Below are positions 24,905 to 33,632 of a stretch of DNA of 57,270 bases, piece after piece. The notes beneath the pieces are model-generated. The model was not told the origin of the DNA, searched no databases, and saw nothing but the letters and a program-made list of their open reading frames with translations. A program made the position numbers and the translations under genes. Every line of letters begins with the position of its first letter. The first letter of the stretch is position 1. The stretch is taken from the NCBI GenBank assembly GCA_937891765.1, contig CALAGQ010000083.1, positions 1-57,270 on the forward strand. The letters are read 5' to 3'. Source of the DNA: an uncultured Nitrospina sp. (GTDB taxonomy: Bacteria; Nitrospinota; Nitrospinia; Nitrospinales; VA-1).

Positions 24905-26035
24905 CTACCTGGACTCTCCCTCATCGTCGGTATCAGCTAACGATTCCATGCCCGGCGCGTTTCCTTCCATGTCTCCGCCACCGGAATATTTGCTGGTTTG
25001 GGAAACACCGCCAGGGATATTTGATGGGTTGGCCCCCTCTGTTGTCGCGGATGGGGGAGCCTCGTTCATCAATGCTTCATACTTCTGATACGCCGCCTGC
25101 GACTCTTCTGCCAACCCGACTTCTTTGTAGTAGATGTACAGGTTCATCCAGGCTCCTATGTCTGCCGCATTCAGGCTCACTGCTGTTTTGAACGACTTGA
25201 TAGCAGTTTCTGACCGCCCCATATTGGCATAAAGAGTGCCTAAATTAGTGTGCGGCAGAGAATAGTCCGGTGCCAGTTCGCTGGCTTTTTTGAAAGCCGC
25301 GATGGCATCATCGATCATATTGCACACGGAATAACAACTGCCCAGGTTGCAATAGGCCTGTGGGTCTTTTTCGTCGATATCCACCACGCATAGTGCGGCG
25401 TCGATGGCCTCCTCATGACGTCCAGCGTGAAAATAAGCGTTAGACAGTGCTGCGCGTAGTTCCTTGTTTTCCGGATCGAACATCAACACTTTTCTGAGCG
25501 CGACGATTTCCTTGTCATAAAGTTTGAGCATGTCATAAGCTGCCGCAACGTTGGCATAGGCCGTTGTGTCGGTAGGGTCCATCTCAATGACTTTTTCAAA
25601 CGCATCCGCTGCGTTCGAAAACATGTCACGCAGCAAATAGAGTCCGCCGAGGTTGAAATGGTTTTCTACATCGGTGGGGTCGAGCTCGCAAGCCCGGTTC
25701 AATTCGATCAGAGCTTCCTCTTCATGATTGAACAATACGTATGCGGTGCCGAGCAGTTTGTAGACCCGGGCATTTTTCGGAGCTTTGTTGCGAATGGCTC
25801 TGAGTTGTTTGATGGCTTCCTCATAATTAGCGCCATCTATCATCAACGTGGCCATCTCTAACTGAAGATCAATATTGTCGGGGTCGGTTTTCAACTCCTT
25901 GGTGACCTGGCGGGTTTTTTTAGTGATCGCCATTTCCAACTTGGTCTCTTCAGGGTCGCGGACCCCTAATTCTTCAAAAATCTCCGGATCGATTTTCATC
26001 GTGATCCAGTCTGTTGGTTTGCCGGCTTCGCCCAT
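24905..26035 (-). CDS. TPR-repeat protein
   Basis: 376 residues, no signal peptide. At least eight tetratricopeptide repeats run from about 50 to 310, with clear consensus such as ARVYKLLGTAYVLFNHEEEA, VENHFNLGGLYLL, TTAYANVAAAYDML and SLPHTNLGTLYANMGRSETA. The N-terminus is charged (PEETKLEMAITKKTRQ), and the last 60 residues are Pro/Gly/Ser-rich and unstructured. A protein-protein adaptor. It shares a transcript with the MidA-like methyltransferase. Confidence 0.85.
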   Translation of the reverse strand: MGEAGKPTDWITMKIDPEIFEELGVRDPEETKLEMAITKKTRQVTKELKTDPDNIDLQLEMATLMIDGANYEEAIKQLRAIRNKAPKNARVYKLLGTAYVLFNHEEEALIELNRACELDPTDVENHFNLGGLYLLRDMFSNAADAFEKVIEMDPTDTTAYANVAAAYDMLKLYDKEIVALRKVLMFDPENKELRAALSNAYFHAGRHEEAIDAALCVVDIDEKDPQAYCNLGSCYSVCNMIDDAIAAFKKASELAPDYSLPHTNLGTLYANMGRSETAIKSFKTAVSLNAADIGAWMNLYIYYKEVGLAEESQAAYQKYEALMNEAPPSATTEGANPSNIPGGVSQTSKYSGGGDMEGNAPGMESLADTDDEGESR

Positions 26036-26121
26036 AATAGGATAGCTCTCTCTAAAAGGTTCTAAATTCAGTTTGTTCGCTGTGCCTAGAATTCTAGGCT
26101 ATCGCTCATAATGTGTCAACT

Positions 26122-26292
26122 GCCACTCGGCGTGGGGCCTACTGCAATGGCTTTATCTGGCTGGCAAAGAGTTATCTCGGCTTGTGATGAGTCCTTGCCA
26201 ATTGCCTCCCCCGCTAGGGGGCAGCGTGACGCTGGACCCAATGTGGCGGTGACGCTAGCGCGACCGCCAAAGGCTTGGGGCCCCAATCTGTG
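26122..26292. repeat. Dispersed GC-ended repeat, copy B (longest)
   Basis: Begins CCACTCGGCGTGGGGCC, continues GCAATGGCTTTATCTGGCTG and GCAAAGAGTTATCTCGGCTT, then CCCCCGCTAGGGGG, the palindrome CAGCGTGACGCTGG and GGCGGTGACGCTAGCGCGAC with further short palindromes. It fills nearly all of the space between the TPR gene and the B12-radical SAM gene. Confidence 0.75.
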
Positions 26293-26303
26293 TCTATCTG
26301 TGG

Positions 26304-28100
26304 CTAGGGGGTTACTGCTGTTTTAGCCATGTTGAGGATTTCTTCTTTGCCGAAGTGGTCGAGGTAGAGCAGGAAATGCTCGCGTGACAGATAATTCCAG
26401 ATATTGCGGGAAGGAAAAGTTTCATCGATCACGGTATTGAATTGTTCGTAGACTTCCATCACCTCATCCCGTGGCATACCCTCTTTGATATCGAAATCGA
26501 ACACGATGGCCATATCCCGATCAGGGTCATGAATGATGCGGTCAATTTTGAACTTGGCCGGATTGTGATAAATGGCGGAATCTTTTTCCAGTGCGAAGAT
26601 GGACTGGCCGACGGAATGGATCGTGCCGGTGCCGACTTCCGAGTTTTCCACGGTGAACTGGATGGTGTCTTCCGCTTCTTCGCGCTCTTCGGTCGGGAAC
26701 CCGAAAAACAGGTAGAGGTGGTTCCAGATACCGGCGTCGGAACTGTTTTTCAGCACGCTCCGTTCGGTGTCCTGGTCGCAACCCTTGTCGATGATTTTAA
26801 GGATGCGATCGTTGGCGCTTTCCAGCCCGAAGAATAGCATGAGGAATCCGGCCTTATGGATATCTTCAAACAGTTCGGGAGTTTCCTTGTCTCCCGACTC
26901 AAATTTAAGCATTCCCAACGCGCGCATTTCAACACCTTGTTTCAGGATGGCCTTCGACATGCGGTTGAAGGCGTTGGGCGAGATGGCTTCGTCAGAAAAC
27001 GTGAAATATTTGGTGTTGTATTTTTCCCCGAGATAACCGAGTTCTTCGGCCACCCGGGTTTCGTTTTCTTTGCGGTAATAGGAATCGTAGATAAAACTAT
27101 GGGTGCAGAAAGTACACTTCCCCCAATAACAACCCCGGCTCGACATATAGGGCAGTACAGGATAAGGCATTAAATATTTTTCCAGTGGCAACTGGTCGAA
27201 GGTCGGGCATACCAACTGCTCATAAGGCAGGGCTTCGGCTTTGGGGTTATGAATAACTTTTTGCCCTTCCATATAGATCAGGTTGGGAACCGTTGCCAGA
27301 GGTTTGTTGGCTTTGAGATGGCTGACCAACTCTTCCAGCGGTTTTTCGCCTTCCGAGACGATGGCGCTGTGAAAAAATTCTTCGAACAAAGCCTGCTTGT
27401 TGTCGAGCAGGTCGGCGTGACGGTTGAACACGCTGCCGCCGATGACGATGTGCAGATGCTCAAACTTTTTGCGCAACAGCCGCGCCAGCGTCAAGCCGGG
27501 TATGACTTGTCCGATATGGATGATGGAGATGCCGACGAGCCCATAATCGTTCCAAGGGACTTTCCCTATCAGAGTGTCTTCATACAGGCGGATGAAAGGA
27601 TTCCTAACTGTGTCCGCCGTGGCTGACAGAATGCCGGAAAGGTTTTCTTCCGGATTTCCCATCATGAAAAAGGAGTCTAGATCCAGCCGACTGGGGTGAT
27701 GGGCGTAAGAAATGAGCTTCATCGCTATTTTCAGCGTGGTGTAGGCTTTTTTATAAGTTTCAAACTGGAAGAAGCGTTCTTCATCGCGCAGAACATTTTT
27801 GGCGTCTTCCACTTCACCCAGAACCGAGTCGAGAAACCCGGTATCCGCCAGGATATCGCGATACACGGTTTTGACTTCCTGCTCGTCGGTTGTGTAGGCC
27901 GGGGCCGACAGCCGTTGCCGCACGATTTCCACACATTGTTCCAGATAGCCCCGTGACAGAAAAATCTCGTAGGTTTCTATATTGAAATCGAACTGGTCCA
28001 CCTCATGGCCTTTCGATTCCAGATGGGCCTTCAAAGCGGGCAGGGCAAGATAGGGCTGGCTGGGGTACCACTGCGGCGGAAAAATGAGCGCGGTTTTCAT
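26304..28100 (-). CDS. B12-binding-type radical SAM protein
   Basis: 598 residues. The N-terminus (ALIFPPQWYPSQPYLALPAL) starts a cobalamin-binding-like Rossmann domain, with GISIIHIGQVIPGLTLARLL and IVIGGSVFN as later strands. The radical SAM core starts at SSRGCYWGKCTFCTHSF, whose cysteines 324, 329 and 332 give the spacing CX4CX2C rather than the usual CX3CX2C, a variant seen in some RiPP-type and B12-dependent members. FTFSDEAISPNAFNRM and ALGMLKFESGD continue the TIM barrel. An insert of about 100 residues (50-150) is unlike typical members. Substrate unknown. It starts leftwards near the repeat-rich gap and is separated from the TPR gene by copy B. Confidence 0.85.
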   Translation of the reverse strand: MKTALIFPPQWYPSQPYLALPALKAHLESKGHEVDQFDFNIETYEIFLSRGYLEQCVEIVRQRLSAPAYTTDEQEVKTVYRDILADTGFLDSVLGEVEDAKNVLRDEERFFQFETYKKAYTTLKIAMKLISYAHHPSRLDLDSFFMMGNPEENLSGILSATADTVRNPFIRLYEDTLIGKVPWNDYGLVGISIIHIGQVIPGLTLARLLRKKFEHLHIVIGGSVFNRHADLLDNKQALFEEFFHSAIVSEGEKPLEELVSHLKANKPLATVPNLIYMEGQKVIHNPKAEALPYEQLVCPTFDQLPLEKYLMPYPVLPYMSSRGCYWGKCTFCTHSFIYDSYYRKENETRVAEELGYLGEKYNTKYFTFSDEAISPNAFNRMSKAILKQGVEMRALGMLKFESGDKETPELFEDIHKAGFLMLFFGLESANDRILKIIDKGCDQDTERSVLKNSSDAGIWNHLYLFFGFPTEEREEAEDTIQFTVENSEVGTGTIHSVGQSIFALEKDSAIYHNPAKFKIDRIIHDPDRDMAIVFDFDIKEGMPRDEVMEVYEQFNTVIDETFPSRNIWNYLSREHFLLYLDHFGKEEILNMAKTAVTP

Positions 28101-28183
28101 AATCTACAAACTCTCTTAAGTTCCAGCAGGGCCTTCGTGGAACTGATTGTTTAAATAAGGTCTTGATAGAAAAGAATTATACC

Positions 28184-28364
28184 ACCACTAGCCGTGGGGG
28201 CAGTGAAAACCTTTATTTTAGTCAGATAAAGTCATTGCTAGTCGGCCCCCACGCCGAGTGGCCCCTTGGCAGGGGATGCAATTAGCAGGGGCTGGTTTAA
28301 TAGCCGAGTTAACCCGTTGTTTGCCCGCGAAAGTAGTGCTCATTCGCCCCACGCGGAGTGGTGG
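28184..28364. repeat. Dispersed GC-ended repeats, copy D (two units, inverted ends)
   Basis: The first unit, about 28184-28261, has facing ends CCACTAGCCGTGGGGGC and GCCCCCACGCCGAGTGG, which look like terminal inverted repeats of a small mobile element. A second unit follows, closing with CGCCCCACGCGGAGTGG. Both lie in the 366-base gap between divergently transcribed genes (28101-28466), which otherwise holds nothing I can name. Confidence 0.75.
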
Positions 28365-28466
28365 TTGACACTTTCTGGGTAAAAGGATTATACTTACGGT
28401 CGATTCCCAGAACTCTTTTAAAAGTATTGGTTTATTGTTTTACCCTTGTCAGGAAGGAGACTTGCG

Positions 28467-29069
28467 TTGAGCGAACAGGATACAGAAACTAAGGAAAACC
28501 CGGGGTCCGATGACGCCGCTGAAGAGAAAGAGGTTGATCATCTTTCTGATTTGAGTGAGTTGGAAAAGATCAAACTAGAGCTTCAAAAGGAAAAAGAAAA
28601 AGCCACCCAGGAACTGGCTGCAGGTGAAGAAGAAGAAGAGGATTTGCGTGAAGTTGATTATCTACAAAAGCTGATCACTCTTGCCGTAAAATTTGATCAC
28701 CATGTCGGGATGTATCTCATGCCAGCATATATTGACTGCGGTTTGAAATATGACCACAGGTTGGCTGAAAGCTATACGGTTCAGATCACCACGATCCAGT
28801 CGTTTCTGCGCCTTCTCGAAAAGGTCGATGGTGTGACCCGCGAAGAGGTGACCAAGCAATGTATTCTTAATCTTCGGAACATCATTCAACTGGTCCATAA
28901 GAATATGGTGAAGCCGCTATTTCGTGAAGTGGGCCTGATGAAAAAGAAACCCAAGTCTGAAAGCCTGGACAATTTCAAGGTGAACTGGAATGAAAGGCTC
29001 GAAGAACTTCAGAAAACCTGTAATTTCGAATACCAGATTCTCGATGTAAAAGGCTTCCTGGTTAAATAA
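28467..29069 (+). CDS. Acidic coiled-coil protein of unknown function
   Basis: About 200 residues. The start was placed at TTG 28467 because AGGAAGGAG lies 8 bases upstream; an earlier in-frame codon would put the ribosome site inside the gene. Residues 1-60 are acidic and predicted coiled coil (ELEKIKLELQKEKEKATQEL, then E-E-E-E-E-D). The second part is helical (DYLQKLITLAVKFDHHVG, RNIIQLVHKNMVKPLF) and ends with F-L-V-K. No family recognised. It opens the plus-strand accessory region and has its own terminator. Confidence 0.7.
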   Translation: MSEQDTETKENPGSDDAAEEKEVDHLSDLSELEKIKLELQKEKEKATQELAAGEEEEEDLREVDYLQKLITLAVKFDHHVGMYLMPAYIDCGLKYDHRLAESYTVQITTIQSFLRLLEKVDGVTREEVTKQCILNLRNIIQLVHKNMVKPLFREVGLMKKKPKSESLDNFKVNWNERLEELQKTCNFEYQILDVKGFLVK

Positions 29070-29132
29070 ACAAACGTTGTTTGTTTGGATAACCTCAGGG
29101 TTGCCGGGAACGATAAGTGTAATGTGTAGTAC

Positions 29133-29160
29133 GGAAGAGCCCCTTTCGGGGCTCTTTCTT
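29133..29160 (+). terminator. Rho-independent terminator
   Basis: Stem GAAGAGCCCC / GGGGCTCTTTC with a TTTC loop (centre near 29146) and a T-rich tail, 64 bases past the preceding stop. Confidence 0.85.
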
Positions 29161-29230
29161 ATTTTGGAGTCTATTCTTTTCCCGGCTTGGGGCGGAGGAG
29201 TACCTCCGCAGGAAAATGCGATATTTTCTG

Positions 29231-29290
29231 TCGCTGGCAACGGTGTTCGCGGCTCAACGAGTCATTGCTCATTGGCCCCACGCCGAGTGG
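29231..29290. repeat. Dispersed GC-ended repeat, copy E
   Basis: Contains TCGCTGGCAACGGTG, then GTCATTGCTCATTGGCCCC and ACGCCGAGTGG. It shares the CATTGCTCATTGGCCCCACG block with copy F at 46290 and lies just upstream of the second NHL gene, about 30 bases from its start. Confidence 0.75.
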
Positions 29291-29321
29291 CTGCGGCTAG
29301 CAGAAAGAGAGGTTTGTTTTG

Positions 29322-30317
29322 GTGGAAGAAAATACAGAAAACAGTGAGGACGCTCCATCTCAGGCGCTGGAAGTAGCCGTTGTCGAAGAGACTCTGCCTG
29401 AAGAGAGCCCTAAGATTGATCATAGCCAGCTTTATGTCTGGGTGGCGGATTCGGGCAATGACCGGATCCAGAAATTCGACGGTAATGGAAAATTCCTGAT
29501 GTGTTTTGGGAAATCCGGCGGCACCCGCCCCCCTTACATTCCCGGAGAGTTTAAGACTCCGAGTGGAGTGGCGGTGGATAACGAGGGTTATATCTGGGTT
29601 GTTGATACCGGTTGTCACCGCATGCAAAAGTTTGACCCGGATGGGGATTTCTTTTTGGAGTTTGGCAATGAAGGCTGGGGTCAGGAAAAGTTTTATATGC
29701 CGGAAGAAATTGTCGCGGAACCTACCGGGACCATTCTGGTGGCGGACACTTCCAATCATTGCGTCAAAAGGTATGACAGCGATGGTAACTTTATCCTCAG
29801 CTTTGGGTTTGCCGGGAACTTCGACGGATTCATGAAATTCCCCGTGGGTCTGGCGTTAGATCGGGAGGGCAATATTTATGTGGCCGATCGGGACAACCAG
29901 CGTATTCAGATTTTCAATGAGGACGGACAATTCATGTCCAAGTTCGGCGAGTATGGATTCGAGCCGGGCCGATTGAACTTCCCCACCGGCATTGCCGTGC
30001 GCCGCGATGGCACCATCATGGTGGCCGAAAAAAGCCAGAACCGGTTACAGCTTTTTGACCGGGAGGGACACCCGTTAGACATTCTTGGCGAGTCGGGTAA
30101 GCGCGACGGTCAGTTCAACTGCCCCGTTTCGGTGGTGGAAGATCCTTATGGCTATGTGTTTGTCGTCGATACTTTGAACCAGAGAATCCAGAAGTTTGAT
30201 CCGGACTTGAACTTTGTTTCCAAGTGGGGCATTGTCGGTAAGGACCCTGGGCAGTTTTTGAATCCATCCGGAATTTGCTTGTCTTGGGAGCCAGACTGGG
30301 CACCGCAGGAAGAGTAA
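29322..30317 (+). CDS. NHL-repeat beta-propeller protein
   Basis: About 331 residues (GTG 29322, or TTG three bases earlier, after AGAGAGG). A short acidic tail ends with LEVAVVEETLPEE, followed by six NHL blades of one type: VADSGNDRIQKFDGNGKFL, VDTGCHRMQKFDPDGDF, ADTSNHCVKRYDSDGNF, ADRDNQRIQIFNEDGQF, AEKSQNRLQLFDREGHP, VDTLNQRIQKFDPDLNF, each linked by F-G-x-x-G-x-x-x-G-x-F. This is the regular family form, unlike the diverged propeller at 21580. No signal peptide. A likely scaffold or binding platform. Its 3' end runs into the leader of the first DUF1566 gene, 36 bases away. Confidence 0.88.
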   Translation: MEENTENSEDAPSQALEVAVVEETLPEESPKIDHSQLYVWVADSGNDRIQKFDGNGKFLMCFGKSGGTRPPYIPGEFKTPSGVAVDNEGYIWVVDTGCHRMQKFDPDGDFFLEFGNEGWGQEKFYMPEEIVAEPTGTILVADTSNHCVKRYDSDGNFILSFGFAGNFDGFMKFPVGLALDREGNIYVADRDNQRIQIFNEDGQFMSKFGEYGFEPGRLNFPTGIAVRRDGTIMVAEKSQNRLQLFDREGHPLDILGESGKRDGQFNCPVSVVEDPYGYVFVVDTLNQRIQKFDPDLNFVSKWGIVGKDPGQFLNPSGICLSWEPDWAPQEE

Positions 30318-30352
30318 TATTTTTAGCAGGTCTGATTTTAGAAAACCCTTTG

Positions 30353-30976
30353 ATGATCCCAAAAAACATGATTTGTCTTTTTCGCCTTTTGATCCAACCC
30401 CTGCAGCTTGCTTTTTTGCTGTTGGCAGTGTGTGGGGTGAGTATGGCGCAGGCCGATTCTGGTACCGATGAGATTTTTGGTGGCCAGATTCTTTCAATGA
30501 CTGAAGAAAAGCCGCCTTTGCCACCTTCTAATGATCCGAGATTCCGGGATAATAAAGATGGTACTGTCACCGACTTTAAACAAAAGTTGATGTGGAAGCA
30601 GATTGACATCTATCAGGAAAAAAAGATTTGGATCAACTGGGATGATTCGCAAACCTATCTCGAAAAATTTAATAAAGAGGCCTTCGCTGGTTTTTCGAAC
30701 TGGCGCCTGCCGACCCGCGAAGAACTGAAATCTCTTTATGAGGAAGGCAAAGACGTCCCATGGAAATATTATTGGACCGAGAATGTGATTCATATTGACC
30801 CCATCTTTGGTTATTCCAGTTGTTGTTTCTGGTCCAGCGAAGTTTATAAAGATCAATATGCCTGGGGATTTAACTATATCCGAGGCAGAACCTATCCCAG
30901 CATGAGAGGCGGGCCGGGTCTTTCTTTGTCGACCATCAGGCCGGTTCGGTCTCTTGCAGAGAATGCTGCTCAGTAG
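30353..30976 (+). CDS. DUF1566 (Lcl C-terminal) protein, exported paralogue
   Basis: About 207 residues and the only member of the local DUF1566 set with an obvious signal peptide (LLIQPLQLAFLLLAVCGVSMAQA). The domain spans about 60-203: DNKDGTVTDFKQKLMWKQ, WDDSQTYLEKFNKEAFAGF, NWRLPTREELKSLYEEG, then YSSCCFWSS and a terminal IRPVRS. These match the family pattern G-T-V-x-D-x-x-x-x-L-M-W, W-R-L-P and the C-terminal V-R. The fold is C-type-lectin-like and binds unknown ligands. Start is ATG 30353 or 30368. It directly precedes a radical SAM gene (59-base gap). Confidence 0.85.
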   Translation: MIPKNMICLFRLLIQPLQLAFLLLAVCGVSMAQADSGTDEIFGGQILSMTEEKPPLPPSNDPRFRDNKDGTVTDFKQKLMWKQIDIYQEKKIWINWDDSQTYLEKFNKEAFAGFSNWRLPTREELKSLYEEGKDVPWKYYWTENVIHIDPIFGYSSCCFWSSEVYKDQYAWGFNYIRGRTYPSMRGGPGLSLSTIRPVRSLAENAAQ

Positions 30977-31035
30977 CATAAGTTTGCTGGGCCAATATTT
31001 TTCGGCAAGGCAGGCGTAGGTTATGAGGTAAGGCT

Positions 31036-32055
31036 ATGATAAATATTTTTGCCGAAGCCAATTGTAATCGCTATGTGCGAGACGAATGTCAGTACTGTCA
31101 TGTCTACGAACCGCTTAGCCAGATACCCAAGAGCGATTGGCATTTAATGCCGGAGCAGGCCCAGATCATGGTGGACAAAATTCTCCAGATGGAGGTGTTC
31201 CACGAGCTGGCCAAGCGGGAAATTAATCTGACCGGCGGAGAACCTTCACAAAACCCTTATATTGTTGAAATTTTCAAGATATTCAAAAAGCTGACGCCAA
31301 ACGTACGCATCCACACCAATCTCGACATCAACTCAGCAAAATCTCAGCGTTGGGAGAGGCTGGTTGAGATCATGAAATTATCCGGGCGGGTGGACTTCAC
31401 GTTGTACCCAACTGTTTGGGAGTCGCGGCAAAAACCACTTCTTACAGAGATTCTCAGGCTGCAGAACGAATTGATCGTCAACATGATCTTCGAAAAAGTG
31501 CCGGACTTGTTGAGTCAGATCGAAATTTTGATCACGTTTTTTAGCGAGCAGGAAAAGAAATTTCAGTCCGTTCTGTCCCTGCTTGGGACCTATCGCACAA
31601 AGCTTGAAAATCTTTTGCGAGAAAACCCCGAATGCGATGAAGCCGCATTTTTAAAGCACATGGAAGGCGTTGAAAATTATGTCTGTACGGACAATTTTAC
31701 CTTTGGGCTGAATATGATTCCGGGATTTTATGTCGATAAAAAGGGCGAGCGGGCTATGAATGCCCAGCCCTTTCCTAAGGATATTAACTTTCTGGAATGT
31801 ACCATTCCCCGTGGTACTATTGAGATTGTCACCGTTCAGCAAACCGGGGAGATAACTCCTTGTTGTGATGTCGGCAACCTGAAGTGTCAGCCCAAGTTCG
31901 GCAACCTCTTAAACGATTCGCCAGATGAAATTATGAGTCAGATAGAGGTGTCTCGGGCAAAGATGGTTGCAGGCGCGTTAAAAAATCACCAGAACATTAA
32001 CAATGGCAAATCCGGAGAATGGGTGGAGGAAGGCATCCCCCCGTACTGTGTTTGA
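31036..32055 (+). CDS. Radical SAM protein with an unusual CX7CX2C cluster motif
   Basis: 339 residues. The likely iron-sulfur ligands are C10, C18 and C21 (ANCNRYVRDECQYCHVY), a wide CX7CX2C spacing instead of CX3CX2C. The SAM-binding INLTGGEPSQNPYI motif is standard, and I-H-T-N-L-D-I-N-S continues the barrel. The C-terminal third has more cysteines (ECTIPRG, TPCCDVGNLKCQ, PPYCV) suggesting an auxiliary Fe-S cluster, as in SPASM/twitch enzymes that modify peptides or proteins. A helical insert (about 170-225) is family-atypical. Its stop is 2 bases from the next start, so it shares an operon with the TPR and LRR genes. The nearby DUF1566 proteins are possible substrates (inference). Confidence 0.8.
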   Translation: MINIFAEANCNRYVRDECQYCHVYEPLSQIPKSDWHLMPEQAQIMVDKILQMEVFHELAKREINLTGGEPSQNPYIVEIFKIFKKLTPNVRIHTNLDINSAKSQRWERLVEIMKLSGRVDFTLYPTVWESRQKPLLTEILRLQNELIVNMIFEKVPDLLSQIEILITFFSEQEKKFQSVLSLLGTYRTKLENLLRENPECDEAAFLKHMEGVENYVCTDNFTFGLNMIPGFYVDKKGERAMNAQPFPKDINFLECTIPRGTIEIVTVQQTGEITPCCDVGNLKCQPKFGNLLNDSPDEIMSQIEVSRAKMVAGALKNHQNINNGKSGEWVEEGIPPYCV

Positions 32056-32057
32056 TT

Positions 32058-32867
32058 ATGAGTGAAGACGAAATAGAAGCTGCAGAAGAAGTCGAACAAC
32101 CGCAGGAAAATGCTGAAGATTCTTCCCATGAGACTGACCAGTCTCTTGAGGCTGAAGACTCTGAAGAAGCTTCGGAGTTTGACGAGGAGGAAGAAGAGGT
32201 AGAGTTTGACCTCGAAGCTCAGGTCCAGGAGTTCAGGAACCAGATTGAGGAAGAGCCGGATAACTGTGTTCATTTCTACAATCTGGGTGAAGCCCTCGCG
32301 GAACTGGGGCAGATCGATGACGCCCATGAATCTTTTCAGCAGGCTTTGTTGCTGGATGTGAACCAGGAGTTCAAGGCCATCATACATTTTGGCATCGGCA
32401 ACCTTTATTATCACCAGTTGATGTCGGGGATTCAATCCAACGTGGTGTTTAGTTCTGTCGGTCTGCATTCTGCACATAGGGCGGGGAGTACGATTACATC
32501 GGTGGCGGATGAGGATTATGCCGTTCCCCTGCGCGAGTTTGAGGCGGCTGTCCAGAACATTCCGAATTTGAAGGGGGATGAGGAAATTGTCGAATATATC
32601 AGCAAGAATGCCCCTGCACAAATCGCTACGATTTATTACAAGTGGGCCTCGGACTTGTTTGACAAAGCCCGGCAAATTGAAAATTATGGTGAGGAAGTCA
32701 AGGACATCAAAGCGGGATTGAAACATCTGAAGAAAACCATTGATATTGATCCTAGTCATGGCCAGGCCAGCCTGATGGTTAAATATGGCAAAAAGATGCT
32801 TCAGGAAGGTTTCAGCATCTACGATGAATATGGATTTGTAGCTAAGGAAATCCCGGGTACCGGGTAA
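32058..32867 (+). CDS. Acidic TPR protein
   Basis: 269 residues. Residues 1-55 are strongly acidic (EEEEEVEFDLE), like the tails of neighbouring proteins. TPR units follow: NCVHFYNLGEALAELGQIDDAHESFQQAL, AIIHFGIGNLYYHQL and, at the end, a unit around HLKKTIDIDPSHGQASL. The middle part (about 110-200) is a less regular insertion. The ATG at 32058 comes 2 bases after the radical SAM stop, so translation is probably coupled. No signal peptide. A cytoplasmic adaptor, perhaps for the upstream enzyme. Confidence 0.8.
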   Translation: MSEDEIEAAEEVEQPQENAEDSSHETDQSLEAEDSEEASEFDEEEEEVEFDLEAQVQEFRNQIEEEPDNCVHFYNLGEALAELGQIDDAHESFQQALLLDVNQEFKAIIHFGIGNLYYHQLMSGIQSNVVFSSVGLHSAHRAGSTITSVADEDYAVPLREFEAAVQNIPNLKGDEEIVEYISKNAPAQIATIYYKWASDLFDKARQIENYGEEVKDIKAGLKHLKKTIDIDPSHGQASLMVKYGKKMLQEGFSIYDEYGFVAKEIPGTG

Positions 32868-32879
32868 AGGGAGTGTGTT

Positions 32880-33275
32880 ATGGCAGATTTGGATGAGTTG
32901 ATCCGGAACCGGTTGAGCAAGGACGGACAAGTGCTGAACTTGAAGGCGCAATTCCTGCGAGAGGTGGGTGCGCGCGAGTTGGCTCTGCATGAAACTATGA
33001 AAGGCGTCCAGGCTTTGGATCTTTCGCAGAACGGCATTGGCGATGAAGGGGTCAAGGCCATTGCCGAGTCAGCAATGTTTGCCAATTTAAGAACTCTTAA
33101 TCTGGCTTCAAATAGTATCAGTGATGTGGGCGCCAACTATCTTGCGACGTCGAAAAATTTACCCAGCCTGCGTAGTCTGCAGTTGGTGGTCAATGACATT
33201 TCCGAGGAAGGTGAAAAAGCCCTCAGAAATTCTACGGACTTGGTAAAACTGGCATCCTTGAAGTTCAGGGTTTAA
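32880..33275 (+). CDS. Leucine-rich-repeat (RNI-like) protein
   Basis: 131 residues with three or four ribonuclease-inhibitor-type repeats: VQALDLSQNGIGDEGVKAI, LRTLNLASNSISDVGANYL, LRSLQLVVNDISEEGEKAL, each L-x-x-L-x-L-x-x-N-x-I-x-x-x-G-x-x-x-L. An N-terminal cap (DELIRNRLSKDG) precedes them. It follows the TPR gene by 12 bases with AAAGGGAG as ribosome site. It is a binding scaffold, last gene of the radical SAM-TPR-LRR set. Confidence 0.85.
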   Translation: MADLDELIRNRLSKDGQVLNLKAQFLREVGARELALHETMKGVQALDLSQNGIGDEGVKAIAESAMFANLRTLNLASNSISDVGANYLATSKNLPSLRSLQLVVNDISEEGEKALRNSTDLVKLASLKFRV

Positions 33276-33407
33276 GAGCCGCAAAAATATTGCGGTCCGA
33301 CACAAAAACAGGATCCCAAAATCGGGCCGGAATCAGGATTTTCCTGTTTTATAGAACATTGATATTTAAGGGGTTTCTGGCTCAATGTCCAGGTCGAGAT
33401 TAAAGGC
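33276..33407. other. Intergenic leader with imperfect hairpin
   Basis: Holds AAAACAGGA (about 33307) facing TCCTGTTTT (about 33340-33348), a loose stem with a T-rich end that may terminate the LRR operon. Nothing else recognisable until the promoter at 33408. Confidence 0.4.
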
Positions 33408-33436
33408 TTGACTTCCTCAGGGGCTTTTGATATTTT
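33408..33436 (+). promoter_or_regulatory. Candidate sigma70-type promoter of the small secreted protein
   Basis: TTGACT (33408-33413), a 17-base spacer and TATTTT (33431-33436). The leader to the ATG at 33633 would be about 190 bases, the last 90 very AT-rich. A guess from hexamer match and position. Confidence 0.45.
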
Positions 33437-33632
33437 CAGGCCACCCTAGCCAGACTCAGAGGTTTTGCGGGGAAAATCCGCTGATTTGCCGCAGTTGCAA
33501 AGTCGTCGGAATTTAGGATGTTAAGTATGAATCGCCGAAGAGGTTGATGAATTAAATAAAGTTTTTTAGGTTGTTTAAAGTTTTATCGTTTAAAGATTTA
33601 TCTTTTAATTACGCTTCGAAAGGGGGAGCCAC

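Noticed and set aside
28184..28364. CRISPR array
   Set aside because: The repeats are few, inverted and of uneven spacing; no regular repeat-spacer pattern and no cas genes.
31986..32990. A 334-codon open frame on the minus strand
   Set aside because: It lies opposite the radical SAM, TPR and LRR genes, whose proteins have clear domains and ribosome sites. Its translation shows no recognisable family.
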